A stretch of DNA of 64,000 nt from the NCBI GenBank assembly GCA_017502085.1, contig JAFVVQ010000025.1, positions 1 to 64,000 on the forward strand, given 5' to 3'. Position numbers and translations under genes: made by a program. Shown here one piece after another: positions 41,666 to 50,152 of this stretch; the first letter of the stretch is position 1; each line of letters begins with the position of its first letter. Origin of the DNA: Clostridia bacterium. GTDB lineage: Bacteria > Bacillota > Clostridia > Oscillospirales > Acutalibacteraceae. The notes beneath the pieces are model-generated. The model searched no databases and was not told the DNA's origin. It saw only the letters and a program-made list of their open reading frames with translations.

Positions 41666-41693
41666 AACCCCGTCTCAGGACGGGGCTTTTTGT
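41666..41693 (+). terminator. Bidirectional terminator
   Basis: CCCCGTC-TCAG-GACGGGG with T-rich runs on both strands (CTTTTTG forward, TTTTCGTTTT reverse). It ends the peptide gene and the convergent lipoprotein gene. Confidence 0.93.
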
Positions 41694-42137
41694 TTATCTG
41701 AAGCTTCTACCCGGGTGTCTGCCGGTGAAATAACAGGTGAGAGTGCCGTCGCCGTTATCGGTGTAGAGCAGGCAGGTATACCTTTCTTTCTGATATTCGT
41801 ATCCGCCATCGGGTTCGAAGGAATAATCATTTATGAAAAGTCCGACTTGCTTGTGGGATTTGTCTTCTTCCCAATTTCCTGCAAACATTGATTCCAATTC
41901 AGCGGCATCTACGGTGAAACAAACGGTAACGGAAGGGTCTTGGAAGGCTCTGTCAAATCTGCCGTCAATAAAGACAGCGGAATCGGGGATATTCAGTTCA
42001 TAGCGTTCCGAAAGTAACGAGACAAGCTTTCTTGAGAAGCCTGATTCGATTTCAAGATAACCTATGCTGAAGAATGTGCAGCCTGAAAAAGTCAGAAGGA
42101 GTATTGCCGAAAGAACAAAACAAACAGTTTTTTTCAT
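41694..42137 (-). CDS. Lipoprotein of unknown function
   Basis: A 147-residue lipoprotein: MKKTVCFVLSAILLLTFSGC has a basic start, hydrophobic core and the lipobox TFSGC, so Cys20 would be lipidated and the protein held on the outer face of the membrane. The mature part is acidic with aromatic strands (GLFINDYSFEPDGGYEYQKE; YTCLLYTDNGDGTLTCYF) and resembles no family I know. The frame extends 27 codons upstream, but GGAGG lies before this ATG. A terminator separates it from the rluA-like gene upstream. Confidence 0.72.
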   Translation of the reverse strand: MKKTVCFVLSAILLLTFSGCTFFSIGYLEIESGFSRKLVSLLSERYELNIPDSAVFIDGRFDRAFQDPSVTVCFTVDAAELESMFAGNWEEDKSHKQVGLFINDYSFEPDGGYEYQKERYTCLLYTDNGDGTLTCYFTGRHPGRSFR

Positions 42138-42200
42138 AATATTACCTCCGATGAAATGATAAATCGGAAATGTTAAGTTGATATTAATAGTCTGTGAAAA

Positions 42201-42229
42201 ATAAAAAAAGGAGTCCATAGACTCCTTTT
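42201..42229 (-). terminator. Intrinsic terminator of the tetR-rluA unit
   Basis: On the minus strand AAAGGAGTC-TATG-GACTCCTTT is followed by a long T run. It overlaps the stop codon region of the pseudouridine synthase gene. Confidence 0.9.
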
Positions 42230-42875
42230 AATATTCAAACTTGTTCCAGGGGAATTCCTTTGCATCGGGTTTTGCGGTGAAGCAGAGGGGCAATTTTGTT
42301 ATCGGATGAGCAAACTCAAGCTTATATGCAAAAAGTGCAAGCTTGCCGTTTCCGCCGCCGTATTTGCCATCGCCGCAGATGGGAAGTTTTCTGGAAGCGA
42401 ACTGAACTCTTATCTGGTGTGTTCTGCCCGTATGAAGCAGAATATCGAGCATCGTGAATCCATCGTTATAGCCGACGGTTTTATATTCAAGTGATGCTTC
42501 CTTTACACCTTTTCTGCTTCGTTTGACCGTATAGGTTTTATTTTTTTGTCTGTCGTGAAAAAGCAGATCCTTAAGAACGCCTGAATCTTCATCGGGTTTG
42601 CCGCTGATGACGGCGTAATAATGCTTTTTCATTTCATTGTTTGCAATCTGTGAAGAAAGTTTCGCTGCAGACGAATTGTTTTTTGCAAAAACCATTACAC
42701 CTGCGGTTTCTTTATCGAGACGGTGAACGGGATATGCTTTTGCATCGGTACCGCTTTCTGCAAAATATGTGTCAAGCAGTGCAACCATATCGTTCTTGCC
42801 GCCCTGACTTTGCGTACCCGAGGGCTTGAAGCAAACAATAACAGATGAATCTTCGAACAGAATTTCAGGTGTCAT
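42228..42875 (-). CDS. RluA-family pseudouridine synthase
   Basis: A 215-residue enzyme isomerising uridine in rRNA or tRNA. The catalytic HRLDKETAGVMVFAK motif with its Asp is at about residues 51-65; KHYYAVISGKP, LLHTGRTHQIRVQFA and PICGDGKYGG are further family marks. There is no S4 domain, as in the smaller RluA-type members, so the target site cannot be told. Its start overlaps the upstream tetR gene by four bases, so it is co-regulated with it. Confidence 0.9.
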   Translation of the reverse strand: MTPEILFEDSSVIVCFKPSGTQSQGGKNDMVALLDTYFAESGTDAKAYPVHRLDKETAGVMVFAKNNSSAAKLSSQIANNEMKKHYYAVISGKPDEDSGVLKDLLFHDRQKNKTYTVKRSRKGVKEASLEYKTVGYNDGFTMLDILLHTGRTHQIRVQFASRKLPICGDGKYGGGNGKLALFAYKLEFAHPITKLPLCFTAKPDAKEFPWNKFEY

Positions 42876-43441
42876 GAGAGTTCACTGTGACGCTTGGCGC
42901 TCTTTCTCAGTGCAAGGCGCATACCGTCGGCGATAAGCCAGAGCTGACTTGCAAACTTGGCGGGTTCTTCACGCATACCCGTTCTGAACCACTCGGAAAT
43001 AACGCCGATAGCCGCATATTCATAAAATGATGCGATGAACTCAATGTCTTCATCGGGCACGACAAGACCGTGTGCAAAATTGTTGACGATATCAACCATA
43101 ATGTGCTTACAAGCCTTGTACATATAATTCTCAAGGTATTCGTAGCTCCTTGAGGAGCAGATGTTGTTGATGAGTTTTTTGTGTTCATATGCAACGTTTG
43201 CAACTTTGATAAGACCGTTAACATATGAACCCGTTCTTTCATGTTCTTCAAGCAACGTGTTGAGCTCTTTCTTGAAAATCTCTTCAAGAAGGTCATAGAT
43301 ATCGCTGTAATAATAATAGAAGGTGTTTCTGTTTATGCCGCAGGCATCAACGATATCCTTGATTGTGATTCTGTCGAATGGCTTTGAACTGAGCAGTTCG
43401 ACAAAGGTTGAGGAGATGAGGGATTTTGTATCCTTCTGCAC
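42872..43441 (-). CDS. TetR/AcrR-family transcriptional regulator
   Basis: A 189-residue regulator with an N-terminal helix-turn-helix (about 8-53: LISSTFVELLSSKPFDRITI, IVDACGINRNTFYYYYSDI) and a helical ligand/dimer domain containing the TetR_C-type pattern ASFYEYAAIGVISEWFRTGM, as in DhaS-like members. No efflux gene is adjacent; it heads a unit with the pseudouridine synthase. A palindrome in its own promoter suggests autoregulation. Confidence 0.88.
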   Translation of the reverse strand: MQKDTKSLISSTFVELLSSKPFDRITIKDIVDACGINRNTFYYYYSDIYDLLEEIFKKELNTLLEEHERTGSYVNGLIKVANVAYEHKKLINNICSSRSYEYLENYMYKACKHIMVDIVNNFAHGLVVPDEDIEFIASFYEYAAIGVISEWFRTGMREEPAKFASQLWLIADGMRLALRKSAKRHSELS

Positions 43442-43482
43442 AATACCCGTCCTTTCTGTTATAATTCTTTTGTCCCATAATA

Positions 43483-43504
43483 AACCGTTCCGATCTGAAC
43501 GGTT
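43483..43504 (-). promoter_or_regulatory. Palindromic operator in the tetR promoter
   Basis: AACCGTTC-CGATCT-GAACGGTT is a perfect 8-bp inverted repeat. On the minus strand it lies between a TTGTAA (-35-like) and a TATTAT (-10-like), about 40 bases before the tetR start, the classical place for a TetR operator. Confidence 0.65.
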
Positions 43505-43621
43505 ACAATAAGTATATCACAAAACGAGAGAATTTTCAAGGCAGACGGATTTTTTGAGCGACTTTGACAACAGACAACAATATTTATTGGATATAATGAC
43601 TAAAATATGTTTATTATTTGT

Positions 43622-43660
43622 AAAAAAGAAAAGCTCCCCGAGAAAAAATCCAAGGGGAGT
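43622..43660 (-). terminator. Intrinsic terminator of the topB-ylmH operon
   Basis: Read on the minus strand, CTCCCC and GGGGAG flank a 14-base loop and are followed by CTTTTCTTTTTT, just after the ylmH stop. The ~120 bases between here and the tetR operator hold no gene. Confidence 0.85.
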
Positions 43661-43661
43661 A

Positions 43662-44456
43662 TCATATAAATTTTCTGATGCAGACGATAATTCTACCTTT
43701 TTTTGAAACGGATGAGCAATCCTCAATGATAATTCTTCCCTTGCGGCGAAAGACAATTTTGTCGCCGCTGCTGATTTTTTTATCAGCCTTGAGGCATTCA
43801 GAATCGTTGATGAAAACAAGACCGCTTTCAATGGCACTGACTGCGTCACTTCTTGAAACTCTGAAGGCGTTTTTGATAATACTGTCAAGTCGCAGAGACG
43901 AAACCGTAAAACTGTCACTGATACCTGTCGGCTTTTCGGTGAGTACAATATCGTTCGGAGAAATAATCTTCGTTTTCAGCGTACCTCTGCCCGCTTTACT
44001 CAGGTTTTCCGCAATGAAATCCGCCATATGTGATAAAACAGCGATTCTGCACCCGTTTTCGCTGACGATAATATCGCCCGTGACATCACGGCTGATTCCC
44101 AGACCCATCATAGCGCCGAGATAATCGCGGTGAGACAACGGGGGCGAAAATCTGTCTTTTTCAACCTCGATAACCGCAAGGGGATTATCGTCGGGATTTT
44201 CTCTGAAATATTCGGATAAGGAATTATAGTCCTCTGCGTCAATGTAATAGGGGAGCATAACTGCGGCAACTCTTTCGGCATCCCCGAATACTCCGTAGAA
44301 TACCGTTTTGGCAACGGATTGCGGCACAAGACGGGTTGCGATGACAGAGCGCTCACGGATATCGAGAAACCTTGTGCAGGTAATCATTGAATTCTCATCG
44401 CACTGACGGGCTTTATCCTCGTATTTTGCAATCAATATTTTATCTTCAGGCATCAT
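43662..44456 (-). CDS. ylmH: RNA-binding S4-domain protein, YlmH-like
   Basis: A 264-residue protein of the YlmH family, normally in division/wall gene clusters of Firmicutes; in Bacillus YlmH has been tied to rescue of stalled ribosomes. N-terminal region with CTRFLDIRERSVI, the middle SHRDYLGAMMGLGISRDVTG and GDIIV...IAVLSHMADFI, then the S4 domain (about 183-240: LRLDSIIKNAFRVSRSDAVS, SGDKIVFRRKGR). The start overlaps the GH5-like gene by four bases. It ends the operon here rather than lying in a division cluster. Confidence 0.88.
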   Translation of the reverse strand: MMPEDKILIAKYEDKARQCDENSMITCTRFLDIRERSVIATRLVPQSVAKTVFYGVFGDAERVAAVMLPYYIDAEDYNSLSEYFRENPDDNPLAVIEVEKDRFSPPLSHRDYLGAMMGLGISRDVTGDIIVSENGCRIAVLSHMADFIAENLSKAGRGTLKTKIISPNDIVLTEKPTGISDSFTVSSLRLDSIIKNAFRVSRSDAVSAIESGLVFINDSECLKADKKISSGDKIVFRRKGRIIIEDCSSVSKKGRIIVCIRKFI

Positions 44457-45802
44457 TTTGCTTTTTTGACTTTCAGCTTGGCTGAGCGGAAGGGTGAATG
44501 ATTACCGATGATAAGATTGTTGCCGAAACCGACCTTGAATTTCGGCTTGTGTTTCTGATTTTCAGCTTCTCTTTCGGGTGTGCTGACAGTGACGTATCCG
44601 TAGCCGAAGCAACTTTTCAGCATCGCTGAAAGCTCCTGATTGAGCGTGAAATTCTTGGAGGTAAGGGGTTTTGTCCATTTTTCGGTAATTGCATCGAAAT
44701 TATCGGTGTCGAAATCAGCGGGGTCGGGGTTGCCCGTATAAAGACAGTTACTGCCCGAAGTGCCTTTGAAATCACCGTAAAGCCACGATACACCACAGTC
44801 GCAAAGGGAGGTCAGCGGATATTCCGCATTTTCCTCTGCACGGAGTTTGCAGATAACCACGGGGATGTTTCTCTCCTTGATATTTCTGATACTGCCGATG
44901 AGTGCATCGGTCTCAAACGTAGTGCTGAAACGGGAATAAAGACCGTAGGCAACGTTTTCGAGAGGTTTATCGAATGCGGGAAGTTCATCAACGGAGTGAG
45001 GGGACTGCATTATCAGAATGCGGTCAGGGTCGACGGTGCGGATTGCCTTGTAGAGTCTGAGATAGAATTTATTGAGGGTATCAGCCTTTTCTTTCCAGTT
45101 TGCGACCTTGTTGAGGGGTCTGTTGAGAAGGTCGAAAGCTGCAATCGACGGCTCGTCCTTGTAATGAGAAGCAATTTGCGTCCAGAGTCTGACAACGGAA
45201 TTTCTTGCTTCAAAAGCTGCTTTTGATGAATCAAAAAGAATGCTTTCGCCGTTTCGGGGTGAGGCGGAGTCGTTATTCTGGTATCCGGGTGCGGAGTGAA
45301 GATCAAGGATAACGTAAAGACCCGATTTTCTGCAGTTTTCGATGACTGTGTCGAGATAGTCGAAGTCGATATCGCCTTTGCAGTTTTCTTTGCGGAAAAG
45401 ATTTCTGTATCGGAGGGGGACTCTGACGCAGTTTGCACCGAGTTTACGCAGAAATTTCAGGTCTGCGGCAGAAACAAAATTCTCATTATATGTCTGAATC
45501 AGTCTGCGTGCACCGTAACGACCGAAACGCTCCTCGAATGCATCGAAGATATCGTAGTTGGTTGCGGGTAAGTCCATACCGTCCTTTTTGAAAAAGAACA
45601 GCTCGTCATTGAGATTCAGACCCCTCAGACAGAGCATAGCTCCGTCTCTGGTATAAAAACAACCGTTTTCGGTGTGAAGATAATCGTGTTCTCCCAAGGG
45701 TCTGGGCATCATATTGCGCACCACACCGTAGATGACGGGTGCACTTGCCGCAACCGTACCTGCGGTAATTCCTGCTGCCATAAATTTTGTGCCTGTATTC
45801 AA
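44453..45802 (-). CDS. GH5-like TIM-barrel protein lacking both catalytic glutamates
   Basis: About 449 residues. A membrane-helix-like segment near the N-terminus (MAAGITAGTVAASAPVIYGV) may anchor it. The barrel follows the glycoside hydrolase 5 order: LRGLNLNDE, LGANCVRVPLRYR, YVILDLHSAPGYQN, IAAFDLLNRPL, then IPVVICKLRAE. The acid/base NEP reads Asn-Arg-Pro (Arg about 228) and the nucleophile Gly-Glu reads Cys-Lys (Lys about 319), so hydrolysis is not expected; a binding role is inferred. The TTG start follows AAGGAGGGG and overlaps the vanZ stop as TTGA. The C-terminus is very basic. Confidence 0.75.
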   Translation of the reverse strand: MNTGTKFMAAGITAGTVAASAPVIYGVVRNMMPRPLGEHDYLHTENGCFYTRDGAMLCLRGLNLNDELFFFKKDGMDLPATNYDIFDAFEERFGRYGARRLIQTYNENFVSAADLKFLRKLGANCVRVPLRYRNLFRKENCKGDIDFDYLDTVIENCRKSGLYVILDLHSAPGYQNNDSASPRNGESILFDSSKAAFEARNSVVRLWTQIASHYKDEPSIAAFDLLNRPLNKVANWKEKADTLNKFYLRLYKAIRTVDPDRILIMQSPHSVDELPAFDKPLENVAYGLYSRFSTTFETDALIGSIRNIKERNIPVVICKLRAEENAEYPLTSLCDCGVSWLYGDFKGTSGSNCLYTGNPDPADFDTDNFDAITEKWTKPLTSKNFTLNQELSAMLKSCFGYGYVTVSTPEREAENQKHKPKFKVGFGNNLIIGNHSPFRSAKLKVKKAK

Positions 45803-46248
45803 ATCAAACCCCTCCTTGATTTGCGTTTGATATAGAGTGAGTGAAGAAAAATAAGAAAGCATAAAACCGATATTCCTGCCACCGCACCGAGAGAGTCGAT
45901 GAACCAGTCAAACAGTCTGCAGGCTCTGCCTTCGACAAAAATCTGATGAATTTCGTCTGTTGCGGCATAAATTGAGGTCAGAAATAACGACATATAAGGT
46001 CTTGAATATCCGAATGTTCTGTAAAGAGCGTTGAAAATCAGCACCGCAAGACCCGTGAATTCGAGAAAATGGGCGGATTTTCTTACAATATTGACAACGT
46101 AAGGCGGAAGTCCGAGAAATGACGTGAAGTTATCGCTCAGAAGCTGCGAATCGTCGCCGCTTTGTGCGGAAAGACAGAAAATCACAACCATACACGCCAG
46201 AACAAGCACCCACGAAATGACGGTGGAAGCTATCTGTTTTTTAGTCAT
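45799..46248 (-). CDS. VanZ-family membrane protein
   Basis: A 149-residue protein with four transmembrane helices. VanZ hallmarks: VIFCLSAQSG after the first helix, RKSAHFLEFTGLAVLIF, then TDEIHQIFVEGRACRLFDWF with IDSLGAVAG. This is a canonical short VanZ, unlike the longer one in the AT-rich region. Its ATG overlaps the stop of the upstream binding-protein gene by one base and its stop overlaps the next start, so translation is coupled through the operon. Confidence 0.88.
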   Translation of the reverse strand: MTKKQIASTVISWVLVLACMVVIFCLSAQSGDDSQLLSDNFTSFLGLPPYVVNIVRKSAHFLEFTGLAVLIFNALYRTFGYSRPYMSLFLTSIYAATDEIHQIFVEGRACRLFDWFIDSLGAVAGISVLCFLIFLHSLYIKRKSRRGLI

Positions 46249-47867
46249 TAATCATACCTCTTTGCGTTGATGAAGCATACGGTGTTTTCAGCACCCGAGA
46301 TTGTTATTCCGTCAGCTTCGTTGAAAACGACAAAGTGACTTGCACGGGAATAAAGCGGATAGAAAACTGCGTTCTGAAGAATAAAGTTTTCTGCAGTGAA
46401 GCAACCTGTTATCAGTTCGTCATAGCTTTCTGAAGTCATAAGATCATTTACGGCTTGTTCGTAACCTGCGGAATGGAAACGGAATACGCCGCCGTCTGCA
46501 AAGGATGCGAGAAAATCGGCGGTATTTTCATAAGGGGATTCGATGCCGGAAAGGGCAATCTGATAGTTGCCTGATGAAACGGCTGCTTCGATTTCTTCGG
46601 GAGACTTGTTTTCGATTGTTATGCCAAGACCGATTCCGAGGGTTTTCTGCCATATCTGAAGCTGCTGTCTGACGGCTGAATCAAGCCATTCGGGGCACAG
46701 TACGGTCAGAGTGACCGAGGTTTTGCCGAGGTCAGCGAGTCCCTTTTTCCATAAAGTGACGGCTTCGGCATCGTTTCGGTTGATTGCAAGTGTCTGGGTG
46801 CCGACCTTGTCACGGAAGGAATCCGCTCCGACGAGGCAGCTTTTCGGCACAAATCCGCTTTGCAACGGAGTGTTATCCTGCTCTTTGAAGAGGGAGCGGT
46901 CAATTGATTTGCAGAGTGCAAGTCGGATGGAAGCGGTGCTGAGAATTGAATCCGAGCAATTGAAAATAAAGCCGAAAGAGGAGTTTTCGCTCTCCCTGAT
47001 GACATTGCAGTTTTCGGGAATGGGGTAATCGGGAGGCAGAAGGGCAGCGGTTGCATTGCCGCCTGCTAGTTTATCAGAAACAGATTTTTTGCTTGAGTCA
47101 AAGCTGAAAACAACGGAGGCGGGCATAACTTCCTGTTTACCTGCGTAATAACCGTTACGTTTGGCGGTCAGCGAGGTTTCGGAGTCCCATGAACTGATAT
47201 AGAAGGGACCGTTGCAGAGTATATGACGGTTACTGAGTCCGTATCTGCCGTTCATTGCATTGAAGAAATCCTTGTTGCAGGGCATAAAGACCGCTTCGGT
47301 CAGCCTTTCAAGAAAGTCATCGCATTTTTCTGTAAGTTTAACAATAAGAGTGTTGTTGTCGGGTGCGGTAACCCCGAGAAGATTCTCACTGTATTCGCCC
47401 GAATAAACCTCGGGTGCGTTTTCGATTACGAAAAGCCTGTGTGCGCTCGGAGATTTTGTTTCGGGCATAACCGCCCTCTGAAAGGCGAAGACAAAATCAT
47501 GTGCAGTGACTTTTTCGCTTGAGAATCGCTTATAGAATTCAGCTCCGAATTCGTTTTTCAATGACGTAGGGCAAAACCATTCCGTACCTTCTTTGAGCCT
47601 GAAAGTATAGGTTTTGCCGTCGGGAGAAATATCCCACTCATTCGCTATACCCGCAATAACATTGCCGTCACCGTCGAGCCTGACAAGTCCTTCGAACGTA
47701 TTGTTGATGATTATTTGGGCGTTGATATCATTGACGTACTGAGGGTCAAGCGTTGAAGGTGAAGCACTCAACGGATATGATATGGATTTGCCGCTTCCTT
47801 TAGGGGTACAGGCGGTACACATAAGCAGAAGGATAACCGCCGTAACGGCTGAAATCAGGCGTCTCAT
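46248..47867 (-). CDS. Oligopeptide-type ABC transporter substrate-binding lipoprotein (orphan)
   Basis: A 539-residue family 5 solute-binding protein. Signal peptide and lipobox: MRRLISAVTAVILLLMCTAC. The mature protein shows LSASPSTLDPQYVNDINAQI, the family motif NEWDISPDGKTYTFRLKEG, VTAHDFVFAFQRAV and CNGPFYISSWD. It should bind peptides or related ligands at the cell surface. No permease or ATPase gene accompanies it, so it is an orphan binding protein. Start chosen by GGAGGA; it overlaps the topB stop (ATGA). Confidence 0.9.
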   Translation of the reverse strand: MRRLISAVTAVILLLMCTACTPKGSGKSISYPLSASPSTLDPQYVNDINAQIIINNTFEGLVRLDGDGNVIAGIANEWDISPDGKTYTFRLKEGTEWFCPTSLKNEFGAEFYKRFSSEKVTAHDFVFAFQRAVMPETKSPSAHRLFVIENAPEVYSGEYSENLLGVTAPDNNTLIVKLTEKCDDFLERLTEAVFMPCNKDFFNAMNGRYGLSNRHILCNGPFYISSWDSETSLTAKRNGYYAGKQEVMPASVVFSFDSSKKSVSDKLAGGNATAALLPPDYPIPENCNVIRESENSSFGFIFNCSDSILSTASIRLALCKSIDRSLFKEQDNTPLQSGFVPKSCLVGADSFRDKVGTQTLAINRNDAEAVTLWKKGLADLGKTSVTLTVLCPEWLDSAVRQQLQIWQKTLGIGLGITIENKSPEEIEAAVSSGNYQIALSGIESPYENTADFLASFADGGVFRFHSAGYEQAVNDLMTSESYDELITGCFTAENFILQNAVFYPLYSRASHFVVFNEADGITISGAENTVCFINAKRYD

Positions 47868-50041
47868 TGATTTTCCTCCATCCATTTAGCAAGCTGGTCA
47901 GCAAGCGGATTGCTTGTTGTTTTTGTTTTGGCTTGTTGCTGCATATATTTTGCAACGTCGCGTTTGCCTGCACCCGCGCTTTCTTTTCTTTTTTCGAAAT
48001 CAGAGAGTTTTTCTCTGTAACCGCAGACACAGAAAAAGGCTTTTTTATCGCCCTCACCGCGCATTTCGAGTTTTTTGTGACATTCGGGACAACGTGCGTT
48101 TGTGATAACGGAAATGCTCTTACGGTATCCGCATTCCCTGTCCTGACAGACAAGCAACTTGCCTTTTTTGCCGTTGACCTCGAGAAGGTATTTGCCGCAT
48201 TCGGGGCAGGGTTCGCGGGTCATATTATCGTGCTTGTATTTTGCTTCGCTTGACCTGACAGCACTGACAAGCGAGGTTGCGTATCCACGCATTTCAGCAA
48301 CAAATTGCTTGTCGTTTGCGCTTCCTTTGGCAATAAGAGAAAGTCTCTGCTCCCAGCGTGCTGTGAGCTCCGCTGATTTGAGATCGGGAGGCACAATATC
48401 GATAAGCTGTCTGCCCTTTGAGGTCGGGTGAATTTCTTTTCCTCTTCGCTCAACATAGAACGAATCGAAAAGTTTTTCAATAATATCGGCTCTTGTTGCG
48501 GGAGTGCCGAGTCCACCCGCCGTTTTAAGGGCGTCTTTCAGAGAGCCGTCGTCAACCTGACCTGTCGGATTCTCCATTGCGGTGAGCAAAGTTGCTTCGG
48601 TATATCTTGATGGCGGGGTTGTTTTGCCTGCACAGATTCGTACCTCTTTCGGGAATGCGGGCGCACCCTGTGAGAGTGCAGGGAGAGTCTGGGTACGGAT
48701 ATCATCGTTATCGTCCTCATCATCGGAGAGTGACGAATCATAGAGGATTTTCCAGCCCGCTGATTTGACGGACTGTCCCTTTGTATAGAAATTGTGTTTA
48801 CCTACGGTGATTCTGACCTGCATTTCGTCATACTCAAACGGAGCACTCAGCACCGCAAGAAAACGTCTCACAACGAGGTCATAGATATGGCGTTCCTCCC
48901 GTGTAAGCTTGTTGAGGTCAACGTATTGTTCGGTGGGTATAATTGCGTGGTGGTCGGTGACCTTTGCATCGTTGACGATATATTTTGTTGAAATCGGTTT
49001 TGTTCTCAGTATTGCGGTTGCCGCTTCTTTATATGGTCCGATTGCTATGGCTTTAAGCCTTTCGGGGAGGGTTGCGGCAACGTCTTTCGTGATATAACGT
49101 GAATCTGTTCTCGGATATGTGAGAAGCTTGTGCGTTTCGTAAAGACTCTGCATAAGAGAAAGAGTCTGTTTTGCAGAGTAGCCGTATTTTTTGTTCGCAT
49201 CACGCTGAAGCTCGGTAAGGTCGTAGGCTGCGGGCGGCGCTTTGAAGCGGTATACCTTCCTGACCTCGGAGAGGACACCTCGTTTATCCCTGACTTCGTC
49301 TGCAACACGTTGAGCCGCGGCGGCATCAAAGAACCGGGCCTGATTGTTTGAATCTTTATACAGAGCGGTGAATCCCCCGAAATCCGCCTTGACGGTGAAA
49401 TAATCTTTCGGTCTGAAGCGGAGAATTTCGTCCTCGCGCTTCACAATCATTGCGAGGGTAGGAGTCTGCACTCTGCCTGCCGAAAGCTGAGCATTATGCC
49501 TGCAGGTGAGCGCACGGCTGACGTTGAGACCGATGAGCCAGTCTGCTTCGGCTCTGCATTGCGCACTTTTATAGAGGTTATCATATTGCGATGCAGGTTT
49601 GAGCGTGGCAAAGCCTTCACGGATTGCCTTATCAGTCTGCGAAGAAATCCAGAGGCGGAGCATCGGTTTTTTGCATCCCGCTTTTCTGATAATCCAGCGG
49701 GCAACAAGTTCACCTTCACGGCCGGCATCGGTTGCGATAACGATTTTATCGACCTCGTTGCTGTTAAGAAGAGAGCTGACCGCTTTGAATTGCTTTGAGG
49801 TCTGCCCGATAACAACAAGTTTCATATTCTGAGGAAGCATCGGAAGGTCTTCCATACGCCAGGTTTTGTATTTTGCATCATAGGTTTCGGGGTCGGCAAG
49901 GGTCACGAGATGACCCAGAGCCCAGGTGACGATATATTTATCACCGACTATGCATCCGTTGCCGTTCTTTTTGCATCCCATAACACGGGCAATATCCTTG
50001 GCAACGGAAGGTTTTTCGGTCAGAATAAGTGTTTTTGACAA
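47864..50041 (-). CDS. topB: DNA topoisomerase III-type (type IA)
   Basis: About 725 residues. TOPRIM domain: LILTEKPSVAKDIARVMG and ATDAGREGELVARWI; tyrosine motif LLTYPRTDSRYIT with DHHAIIPT later; the end carries zinc-ribbon segments (CPECGKYLLEVNGK...CQDRECGY; CPECHKKLEMRG...C) and a basic tail. It decatenates DNA. Three start codons are possible; the TTG gives MSKTLILTEKPSV with GGAGTG well placed. It heads an operon of overlapping genes. Confidence 0.92.
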   Translation of the reverse strand: MSKTLILTEKPSVAKDIARVMGCKKNGNGCIVGDKYIVTWALGHLVTLADPETYDAKYKTWRMEDLPMLPQNMKLVVIGQTSKQFKAVSSLLNSNEVDKIVIATDAGREGELVARWIIRKAGCKKPMLRLWISSQTDKAIREGFATLKPASQYDNLYKSAQCRAEADWLIGLNVSRALTCRHNAQLSAGRVQTPTLAMIVKREDEILRFRPKDYFTVKADFGGFTALYKDSNNQARFFDAAAAQRVADEVRDKRGVLSEVRKVYRFKAPPAAYDLTELQRDANKKYGYSAKQTLSLMQSLYETHKLLTYPRTDSRYITKDVAATLPERLKAIAIGPYKEAATAILRTKPISTKYIVNDAKVTDHHAIIPTEQYVDLNKLTREERHIYDLVVRRFLAVLSAPFEYDEMQVRITVGKHNFYTKGQSVKSAGWKILYDSSLSDDEDDNDDIRTQTLPALSQGAPAFPKEVRICAGKTTPPSRYTEATLLTAMENPTGQVDDGSLKDALKTAGGLGTPATRADIIEKLFDSFYVERRGKEIHPTSKGRQLIDIVPPDLKSAELTARWEQRLSLIAKGSANDKQFVAEMRGYATSLVSAVRSSEAKYKHDNMTREPCPECGKYLLEVNGKKGKLLVCQDRECGYRKSISVITNARCPECHKKLEMRGEGDKKAFFCVCGYREKLSDFEKRKESAGAGKRDVAKYMQQQAKTKTTSNPLADQLAKWMEENQ

Positions 50042-50152
50042 AACGGTCACTCCGTTCATATGGTTTGATAATACTATTATATTCCAATTTATATGATATC
50101 AAAAGCACCGCGAAACAATATTCCGAAAAAGAAATATAATAAATTTAATAAA

